Shown here: positions 15,682 through 22,300 of the stretch, piece by piece
Numbering within the stretch: position 1 is the stretch's first letter
How the letters are laid out: each line of letters starts with the position of its first letter
DNA from: Halorubrum depositum
GTDB taxonomy: Archaea; Halobacteriota; Halobacteria; Halobacteriales; Haloferacaceae
DNA length: 64,000 nt
Reading direction: 5' to 3'
Assembly (NCBI RefSeq): GCF_007671725.1
Contig: NZ_VCNM01000002.1
Coordinates: 372,001-436,000 of the forward strand
Notes under the pieces: model-generated
Databases searched by the model: none
What the model saw: the letters and a program-made list of their open reading frames with translations, nothing else
What the model was told of the DNA's origin: nothing
Made by a program: the position numbers and the translations under genes

Positions 15682-16818
15682 TCAGTCGATCCGGAACTCC
15701 GCCAGCGTCTCGGGGTCGATCTCGATCCCGAGCCCCGGCCCGTCGGGGACGGGGACCTCGGTCCCCTCGTTCCGGATCGGGTCGACGGCGAGCCCCTCGC
15801 GGATCGGGTTCGGCGTGCGGTCGAACTCCAGCCGGGGCGATCCCGGCAGCGTCGCGAGCAGCTGGAGGCTCGCGGCGAGCGCGACGGCGCTCCCGAACAC
15901 GTGCGGGTACGTCGCCACCCCGGCGGCGTCGGCGGTCTCCGCGGCCCGGCGCGCCGACGTGAGCCCGCCCGCGCTGGTCACGTCCGGCTGGAGGACGTCG
16001 ACCGCGCCGGCGTCGACGACGCGGCGGAACTCGGGCGCGAGGGCCCAGCACTCCCCGCCGGCAATCGGGACATCGGCGTCCCGGTTCAGCCGCGCGTACG
16101 CCTCGGTCCGGTCGGGCGGGAGCGGCTCCTCGAAGAACCGCACGTCGAGGGCCGCGAGCCCGTCGGCAACCCGGCGGGCCGCGGGGAGGTCGTACGCGTG
16201 GTTCGCGTCCGCCATCAGCGCGACGTCGTCCCCGACGGCCTCCCGCACGGCGCGGACCAGTTTCACGTCGGCCTCCGGCCCCCAGCCGAAGTGGCGCTCC
16301 GTGCCGATCTTCATCTTGAGCGCGTCGAACCCCGCCTCGACGTGCGACTGGGCCTCGGCGACGACCGCCGCCTCCAGCTCGGCGAACTCGTCGACCGGGG
16401 GCCAGAAGTGCCCGGTGGCGTATGCGGGGACCGCGTCGCGGCGCGCGCCGCCGAGCAGCGTCGCGACGGACGCCCCCGCCGCTTTCCCGCGGAGGTCCCA
16501 CAGAGCGAGGTCGACGCCGCTGACGACGCCGGCCGGCACCGTCGAGTGGTACGCCGAGCGGAGGTCGAAGACAAGGTCTTCGTGGATCGACTCGACTTCC
16601 CGGGCGTCGCGCCCGCGGAGCAGCGGTGCGACCCGGTCGTCGACGGTCTCGCGGGTACCCGCGATCGGTCCCCAACACTCTCCCCAGCCGACGGCGCCGT
16701 CGGCGGTCTCGATCCGGACCAGGCAGTACTCGCGCGAGGAGATCCACTTCTGGGCGTTCGCGAACCGCTCGTCGAGCTCTCGCCTGAGCGGCACCGCTTC
16801 GACGCTGCGTATTTCCAT
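15682..16818 (-). CDS. Mandelate racemase / muconate lactonizing enzyme family (enolase superfamily)
   Basis: This is a 378-residue TIM-barrel enzyme that abstracts a proton next to a carboxylate using Mg2+. The capping domain spans about 1-125. Barrel signatures are K168-M-K170, the metal ligands D204 (D-A-N), E230 (E-E-P-L) and E256 (G-G-E), and a histidine in Y-P-H-V-F-G near 308. The K-x-K plus His pair is typical of mandelate-racemase or sugar-acid dehydratase members, so an acid sugar is a likely substrate, though unproven. The ATG at 16818 is chosen because upstream in-frame sequence does not align with the family start M-E-I-R-S-V-E-A. It is monocistronic. Confidence 0.88.
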   Translation of the reverse strand: MEIRSVEAVPLRRELDERFANAQKWISSREYCLVRIETADGAVGWGECWGPIAGTRETVDDRVAPLLRGRDAREVESIHEDLVFDLRSAYHSTVPAGVVSGVDLALWDLRGKAAGASVATLLGGARRDAVPAYATGHFWPPVDEFAELEAAVVAEAQSHVEAGFDALKMKIGTERHFGWGPEADVKLVRAVREAVGDDVALMADANHAYDLPAARRVADGLAALDVRFFEEPLPPDRTEAYARLNRDADVPIAGGECWALAPEFRRVVDAGAVDVLQPDVTSAGGLTSARRAAETADAAGVATYPHVFGSAVALAASLQLLATLPGSPRLEFDRTPNPIREGLAVDPIRNEGTEVPVPDGPGLGIEIDPETLAEFRID

Positions 16819-17611
16819 GGTGGTCTGTACGCGGTGTGCGTCGATCGTAATAAAGGATGATGAGTATCGAGCCCGTTCGGCCACAGCTTCAGGCGGGACC
16901 CGGCGGTATCGACGCGTATGTCAGGAGACGACGCCTCGACCGCGCGACCCGTGTTTCTGAAATAACTAAAAAATTACATTTTCTTCTTAATACCATATAG
17001 GACATATTAATGGGAGTTGCCATCACCGTGTCAGACATCCCCAGACGACGGTCGCATGTACCACGGAATCAGCGACGTGAAATCGCGCCGTCGACGAGAT
17101 ATCAAGCCATCGACGAAGGGGCCGCGCCAGCCGCGTCGTGATCGTCGCGGAGCACCGCGACCGGATCGGGTTCCGATCACGCTCTTCGTTTCGATTCGAG
17201 CCGTTTTCGGAGCGGATCGGGTTATTCAGCAGCGACGGCGACGTACGGCCCGTGGTGTTCATCGGCGAGTCGGACCCCGGTTTCATCAACTCCCAGCGTG
17301 GTTCGGAACTTGGTCGTTCCCTGGCTGTAGGTCAGCTCTGTGAGCGCAGTCGCGAACGGTAGCCCGAAGCCGACTGGTGCGGCAATATATAAAAACTCAG
17401 TACTGTATTCAAAATTTATAATTATCGGGATTGAGCCGAACCTGAGGTGCATCGACGGTCGGGGCGTTGCACCCCGGTTCGCGAGCTCCGCGTTGGTTTC
17501 GACTCCACGGCCGTGACGTCCGTTAACGGATTCCGGGTTCGCTTTTCCGGGGAGGACGACTCCGAATATGTTCGGGGGAAGAAACGCGGGGGCCGGGCGC
17601 GGACTGAACGT
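16819..17611. other. 793-base intergenic region without a convincing gene
   Basis: Two AT-rich patches occur, at about 16965-17012 and 17370-17432; the rest has ordinary GC content but no good open frame. On the minus strand a 76-codon frame (17222-17452) ends L-T-Y-S-Q-G-T-T-K-F-R-T-T-L-G-V-D-E-T-G and looks partly protein-like. An AT box at about 17372-17385 lies inside it and could drive only a shorter version. It may be a gene remnant. No promoter for the heme synthase at 17612 is obvious. Confidence 0.5.
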
Positions 17612-18982
17612 ATGGATCCGCCGCGGCTCACGACGCTGTTGACCTGGTCGGTCGCGGGGACGTATCTGCTCGTCGCGCTCGGGGCCACGGCCGCCACGGA
17701 GGTCGGCTCTGCGGTCGCCGCGGTCCACCACGTTGCGGCGGTGGTCGTCGGCGTCCTGCTCGCCGCCACGGCGCTTCTCGCCCGCCGAACGGCGGCCTCG
17801 CGTCGCGTCCGCGTCGGAACGATCGCGGTCCTGCTCGCGTATCTGGGACAGGCCGGCGTCGGGCTCGCGGGCCGCACCGGCGTCGTCCCGTTCGACGGCG
17901 GAGTGCACCTGTTGGGAGGGATCGGCGTCTTCGCGGTCCTCCTCGCGACGCTCGTGATACGAGTGGAGGCGACGACGAGCGGTCCGGGGGTGGAGATGAC
18001 GACGAGCGACTCGGCCGGCATCGGTGACCGCGGAGCGTCGAGCGCGGCCGACTGCGACGCCCCGACTGCAACGACCGAACGCGACGCGCTCACAGTTAGG
18101 AGTCGACTTCGGGCGTACCTCGAGCTGACCAAGCCCCGGTTGATGTGGCTGTTGTGCCTGCTCGCGCTGGCGGGGATGGGGCTGGCCGTCGCCGCCGGCG
18201 CCGCGCTCGACGGCGTGACCGTCGTCGCGACCCTCGCGGGCGGCGTCCTCGCGATCGGCGCGGCGGGCGCGTTCAACCACGTGTACGAGCGCGACCGCGA
18301 CCGCAAGATGCGGCGGACCGCGGATCGTCCGATCGCGACCGATCAGGTCGGCGTCGGCCGGGCGATCGGCTTCGCCGTCGCGCTCGTCGTCGCCTCGATG
18401 GCGGTCCTCCTCGCGTTCGTCAACGCGCTCGCGGCCGCGCTCACGGCGGCGGCGGTCGTCTACTACGCGTACGTGTACACGGTCCTGTTGAAGCCGACCA
18501 CGCGGTGGAACACGGTGATCGGCGGGGGATCCGGCGCTCTGCCGGCTCTGATCGGGTACGCCGCGGTGACGGGGACCGTCGGCCTCCCGGCGGTCCTGCT
18601 CGCAGTCGTCGTCTGCTGTTGGACCCCCGCGCACTTCTACAACCTCGCGATCGCCCACCGCGAGGACTACGCGCGGGCCGACTACCCGATGCTGCCGGTG
18701 GTCGCGGGGGTCGCGACCGCGCGGCGGCGGATACTCGCGTGGCTCGGCGTCACCCTGATCGCCGCGGTCCTGCTGGGGGCCGTCACCGAGCTCGGCGTCC
18801 TCTACGCGCTCACCACCACGGCGCTCGGAGCGCTGTTCGTGCGGAGCGTCGCCCGACAGTACGACGTCGGCCGGCAGGGGGCCGACGACGTACGGGCCGC
18901 CGCCTACCGGAGCTTCCACGCCTCGAACGCCTACCTCGGGGCCCTTCTCGCGGCCATCCTCGTGGAGACGCTCGCGGTGTGA
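17612..18982 (+). CDS. ctaB: Protoheme IX farnesyltransferase (heme O synthase) with CtaA-like N-terminal half
   Basis: This integral membrane enzyme adds a prenyl tail to heme B to make heme O for heme-copper oxidases. Residues 1-125 form about four helices resembling half of heme A synthase (CtaA/COX15), followed by a hydrophilic linker of about 45 residues. The UbiA-type prenyltransferase domain then begins Y-L-E-L-T-K-P-R. Its first Asp-rich motif reads N-H-V-Y-E-R-D-R-D-R-K-M, followed by R-R-T-A-D-R-P-I; the second region contains A-R-A-D-Y-P-M-L-P-V-V. The ATG at 17612 is used because the upstream frame is not protein-like. It lies directly upstream of the oxidase subunit genes, so it probably supplies their hemes. 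Confidence 0.9.
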   Translation: MDPPRLTTLLTWSVAGTYLLVALGATAATEVGSAVAAVHHVAAVVVGVLLAATALLARRTAASRRVRVGTIAVLLAYLGQAGVGLAGRTGVVPFDGGVHLLGGIGVFAVLLATLVIRVEATTSGPGVEMTTSDSAGIGDRGASSAADCDAPTATTERDALTVRSRLRAYLELTKPRLMWLLCLLALAGMGLAVAAGAALDGVTVVATLAGGVLAIGAAGAFNHVYERDRDRKMRRTADRPIATDQVGVGRAIGFAVALVVASMAVLLAFVNALAAALTAAAVVYYAYVYTVLLKPTTRWNTVIGGGSGALPALIGYAAVTGTVGLPAVLLAVVVCCWTPAHFYNLAIAHREDYARADYPMLPVVAGVATARRRILAWLGVTLIAAVLLGAVTELGVLYALTTTALGALFVRSVARQYDVGRQGADDVRAAAYRSFHASNAYLGALLAAILVETLAV

Positions 18983-19053
18983 ACCCGCCCGGGCGAACAT
19001 GTGCGTGACAACGCTCACCACGGGTATCCGTGTATCTAACGTGTGAGCGACCG

Positions 19054-19209
19054 ATGAGCAACCGTACGACACGCGACGACGGGGATGTTCCCGCGATGCA
19101 ACGCCTCTACAACCGGATCTGGCTGTTGGCCGCGGCGGCGATACTGTTCTTCCTCGTTGCCTACGTCGGATGGGGGTTGCTCGACATCCTGTCGCTGCCC
19201 GCGAGGTGA
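19054..19209 (+). CDS. 51-aa single-helix membrane protein of the oxidase cluster
   Basis: This small gene has a hydrophilic N-terminus (M-S-N-R-T-T-R-D-D-G), then one hydrophobic helix at about residues 22-44 (W-L-L-A-A-A-A-I-L-F-F-L-V-A-Y-V) and a short tail. It ends six bases before the subunit II start and so is part of the oxidase operon. Single-helix accessory subunits accompany ba3-type and related heme-copper enzymes. Assignment as such a subunit is inferred from position and topology. Confidence 0.75.
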   Translation: MSNRTTRDDGDVPAMQRLYNRIWLLAAAAILFFLVAYVGWGLLDILSLPAR

Positions 19210-19215
19210 GATCCC

Positions 19216-19758
19216 GTGAGCAACCCACTCGAAGACCCCGACGACGACTGGTGGAACTCCCCGGTGAACCGCCGCGAGAGCATCTGGCTCGGACTCGCTG
19301 GCGCGTGGTCGCTCGGCATCTTCACGTGGATGGCCGGGTTCACGCAGTTCGGCGATCAGAACCCCATCGGGACGACGTACGACGTCGACCCCGAGGAGTA
19401 CCAGGCGCGCGTCGGCGAATACAAGGAGACCACCGAGGAGACCGACGACGGGCTGATCCCGCCCGGCGACGACGTGTACGTCGGCGCGATGCGGTTCAAC
19501 TGGGACGGGCTCCCGGTCGTCCTCGAAGCGGGCCGCGAGTACGACATTCATCTCGGCGCCTACGACGTCCAGCACGGATTCTCCGTCAGGCCCGAGGAGA
19601 ACCTGAACAAGCAGATCAACCTCCAAGTGTTCCCGGGCTCCGAGTGGGTGATCCCGATGACGTTCGACGAGCCGGGCACCTACCACGTCGTCTGTAACGA
19701 GTTCTGCGGACAGGGGCACCGGACGATGCACGGTCGCTTCACGGTGGTGGAGGGGTAG
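19216..19758 (+). CDS. Heme-copper oxidoreductase subunit II with CuA site
   Basis: This subunit receives electrons at a binuclear CuA centre and passes them to subunit I. It has 180 residues: an N-terminal membrane helix (about 23-42) and an extracellular cupredoxin domain. All CuA ligands are present: H120, C160, E162, C164, H168 and M171, in C-N-E-F-C-G-Q-G-H-R-T-M. The short, one-helix form resembles ba3-type subunits. The start is GTG at 19216, six bases after the small membrane gene. It ends one base before the subunit I start, so translation is probably coupled. The donor is likely a halocyanin, a blue copper protein, but none is in the window. Confidence 0.95.
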   Translation: MSNPLEDPDDDWWNSPVNRRESIWLGLAGAWSLGIFTWMAGFTQFGDQNPIGTTYDVDPEEYQARVGEYKETTEETDDGLIPPGDDVYVGAMRFNWDGLPVVLEAGREYDIHLGAYDVQHGFSVRPEENLNKQINLQVFPGSEWVIPMTFDEPGTYHVVCNEFCGQGHRTMHGRFTVVEG

Positions 19759-19759
19759 C

Positions 19760-21484
19760 ATGTCGGCGATCGCCTCGCTGTTCCGGAACGACTACGGCGC
19801 GGACGGGTTCCGCGCGTGTTCGGTGACCGGGCTCGACGTCCACCGGTCCGTGGAGAACTACGTGAAGCTGTTCGGGCTGACTGCGGTGATCGCGCTCGCC
19901 GTCGGCGGGAGCTTCGCCTTCTCCGTCGCGATGACCCGCTGGGAGTTCGTCGGCCTGCTCGACGCGAGCAGCTACTACACGCACCTGAGCATGCACGCGT
20001 GGAACCTGCTCATCTTCTGGATGGTGTTCATGGAGATCGCCGTCCTCTACGTCGGCGGCCCCATGGTGCTCGGCCGGGAGCTCCCGCTCCGCCGGCTCGC
20101 CGCCCTCGGCTGGGTCACGATGGTGGTCGGCGCGATCGGTGTGAACGCGTCCATCTGGCTGGCCGAGGCGCCGAACGAGGCGCCGCTTTTGACAGCGTAC
20201 GTCCCGCTGCCCGTCACGCCGTGGTTCTACGGCACGGCGATCGTCTTCCTGCTCGGGGCGACGATCGCGGCGCTCCCGTTCTTCGCGACGATCTGGTCGG
20301 AGACGCGCGACAGCGACAGGACGCTCCCGCTCGTCGCCTTCGGCGCGTTCGTCACGGGAATCATCGCCGTGGAGGCGATCCTCGGCGGCATCGCCGCGTT
20401 CGCGTACGCGCTCGCGTGGCGGATCGACCTCATCGCCTCGGTGGACCCGGGCATCTACCGACAGCTCTACTGGATCATCGGCCACGGGAGCCAGCAGATC
20501 AACCTGCTCGCGATGATCACGGTGTGGTACTTCCTCACGCACGTCGTGGGGGGCGCGGTCGTTGTCTCCGAGAAGATATCCCGGACCGCCTTTATCCTCT
20601 ACCTCTTCTTCATCAATCTCGGGGCGGCCCACCACCTGCTCGTCGACCCCGGCATGTCCGCCGGCTGGCGCATCTGGAACACCTCCTACGCCTTCTACGG
20701 CGCGGCGTTCGCGAGCATGATCCACGCGTTCGCGATCCCGGCCGGGATCGAGGCCGGGCGCCGCCGGCGAGGACAGGGCGGCGGGCTGTTCGGCTGGCTC
20801 ACCTCCGCGCCGTGGCGGAACCCCGTCTTCGCCGCGACGATCTTCAGCATCATCCTCTTCGGCTTCCTCGGCGGGATCACCGGCGTCGTAATGGGCCAGA
20901 TCCAGGTGAACATGACCTGGCACAACACCCTCGCGACGGTGGGACACTTCCACGCCACCGTCGCGCTCGGGACGACGCTCGCGTTCTTCGGGCTCGTCCT
21001 CTTCGTCATCAAGACGATGTTCCGTCGAGACTTCGTCTCGGACGCGCTCGCTAGCGCGATCCCGTACGCCTACGGGGCCGCGATGAGCGTCGCCACGCTG
21101 ATGCTCATGTACGCGGGGATCCTCTACGGCGTGCCGCGCCGGACCGCCGAGGCCGTCAGGAACATCCCCGGCTCGGAGTTCAGCTTCGCGGCCGCGGTCC
21201 CGATATTCATGATCTTCGGGGTCTTCGCGCTGTTGGCGATCCTCTCCGGCGTCCTGTTCGTCGGCGTCTCGGTCGGCTCGCTGCTGTTCGGCGACCGGCT
21301 CCCCGACGGCGACGATGGGGGGATGCTCCCCGAGGGCGGGCTCCACGCCGACGGCGGCGAGCCGGTTCACGCGGTCGAGCTCCGGGGGACGTTCGCGCTC
21401 TGCCTGATCTTCCTCGGCGTCTTCGCCGCCGTCTACGTGCTGAACTGGTACCTGTTGACCCAGCTGTGGGCGATCGGCGCGTAG
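19760..21484 (+). CDS. Heme-copper oxidoreductase subunit I lacking the cross-linked tyrosine (NO-reductase-like active site)
   Basis: The catalytic subunit has 574 residues and about 13-14 membrane helices. Conserved ligands are H79 (helix II, low-spin heme), H242 (helix VI, CuB), H291-H292 (helix VII, CuB), and H396 and H398 (helix X, hemes). The helix-VI motif is W-I-I-G-H-G-S-Q-Q. In O2 reductases of types A and B it reads G-H-P-x-V-Y, with the Tyr four residues after His covalently joined to it. Here that residue is Q246. NO reductases also lack this tyrosine, so NO reduction is plausible, as is a modified oxidase. Automatic annotation will probably say cytochrome c oxidase subunit I. 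It sits in one operon with the CuA subunit. Confidence 0.93.
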   Translation: MSAIASLFRNDYGADGFRACSVTGLDVHRSVENYVKLFGLTAVIALAVGGSFAFSVAMTRWEFVGLLDASSYYTHLSMHAWNLLIFWMVFMEIAVLYVGGPMVLGRELPLRRLAALGWVTMVVGAIGVNASIWLAEAPNEAPLLTAYVPLPVTPWFYGTAIVFLLGATIAALPFFATIWSETRDSDRTLPLVAFGAFVTGIIAVEAILGGIAAFAYALAWRIDLIASVDPGIYRQLYWIIGHGSQQINLLAMITVWYFLTHVVGGAVVVSEKISRTAFILYLFFINLGAAHHLLVDPGMSAGWRIWNTSYAFYGAAFASMIHAFAIPAGIEAGRRRRGQGGGLFGWLTSAPWRNPVFAATIFSIILFGFLGGITGVVMGQIQVNMTWHNTLATVGHFHATVALGTTLAFFGLVLFVIKTMFRRDFVSDALASAIPYAYGAAMSVATLMLMYAGILYGVPRRTAEAVRNIPGSEFSFAAAVPIFMIFGVFALLAILSGVLFVGVSVGSLLFGDRLPDGDDGGMLPEGGLHADGGEPVHAVELRGTFALCLIFLGVFAAVYVLNWYLLTQLWAIGA

Positions 21485-21565
21485 CCGCCGACCGCCCGAA
21501 CCACCGACCGGCTCACCGCCGGACCCACCTCTCGAATCGACGACCGACCGCACGACACCCAACGA

Positions 21566-22255
21566 ATGACCGACGCTTCACGAACGACTCCTCGGACGCG
21601 ACTCGGCGGTACCGTTCGCCAGGCCTGGCGCGACTTCCTGAGCGTCTACTACGCGAACACGCCCGTCTGGCGCTGGCTGAAGAGCGGCGCGCTCGTCTTC
21701 CTCGGGCTCTTCCTGTGGATGGGCGGGAACGTCCTGTCGGCCTACTGGATAGACGCGACCGCGCTGCGGTACGCGATCGCCTACGGCTTCGTCCTGATCG
21801 CCTGGGGGCCGCTCACGCACGTGTTCGTCGTTCCGACCGTGATCCGCCTGCGGCGCACCGCCGAGAGCCCCGCCGTACGACGGATCGTTCGCCACGGGTC
21901 GAAGATCAACTTCGCGACGTTCCTCGTGATCGTCGCGGTCGCGGGGACGCTCGCGCCGGGCGTGATGCTGCTCGACTTCTCGTCAGGGTTCGGCGCGGAC
22001 GGCGGCGACGTGACCGCGGAGCTCGTCTGCGACACCGACGGCGACCCGGTCACCTGCGAGCTCGAGACGTCCGAGGGCGTCGACCACGTCGTGCTCCTCG
22101 CCGGCGGCGACGAGATCGACCGGAGCGACGAGCCGCCGTACGCGGTGTCGGCCCCGCGCGAGTCGCTCTCCGACGGACCGTCCGGAAAACAGTTCGAGAT
22201 CGAGTTACGAGACGCGGACGGAGAGACTCTCCGACGGTTCGTCCGGACCGTTTGA
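21566..22255 (+). CDS. Membrane protein of the oxidase cluster, unknown family
   Basis: This 229-residue protein has three hydrophobic helices (about 38-58, 66-90 and 113-137), then an acidic C-terminal domain of about 85 residues predicted to be beta-rich and outside the membrane. That domain has two cysteines (V-C-D-T-D-G-D-P-V-T-C). I recognise no family. It follows subunit I by 81 bases on the same strand, so it may be an extra subunit or assembly factor of the complex. It is convergent with the copper ATPase gene, whose stop is 45 bases away. Confidence 0.75.
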   Translation: MTDASRTTPRTRLGGTVRQAWRDFLSVYYANTPVWRWLKSGALVFLGLFLWMGGNVLSAYWIDATALRYAIAYGFVLIAWGPLTHVFVVPTVIRLRRTAESPAVRRIVRHGSKINFATFLVIVAVAGTLAPGVMLLDFSSGFGADGGDVTAELVCDTDGDPVTCELETSEGVDHVVLLAGGDEIDRSDEPPYAVSAPRESLSDGPSGKQFEIELRDADGETLRRFVRTV

Positions 22256-22300
22256 CGAGCCCGTCGAATCGGCCCGTCGCTCCGGACTGGCGGCCGCGGC

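Noticed and set aside
17222-19228. A 668-codon minus-strand frame across the heme synthase
   Set aside because: It is an antisense shadow of the heme synthase gene, Arg/Asp/Glu-rich and without domains. Only its last ~76 codons fall in non-coding DNA and are discussed separately.
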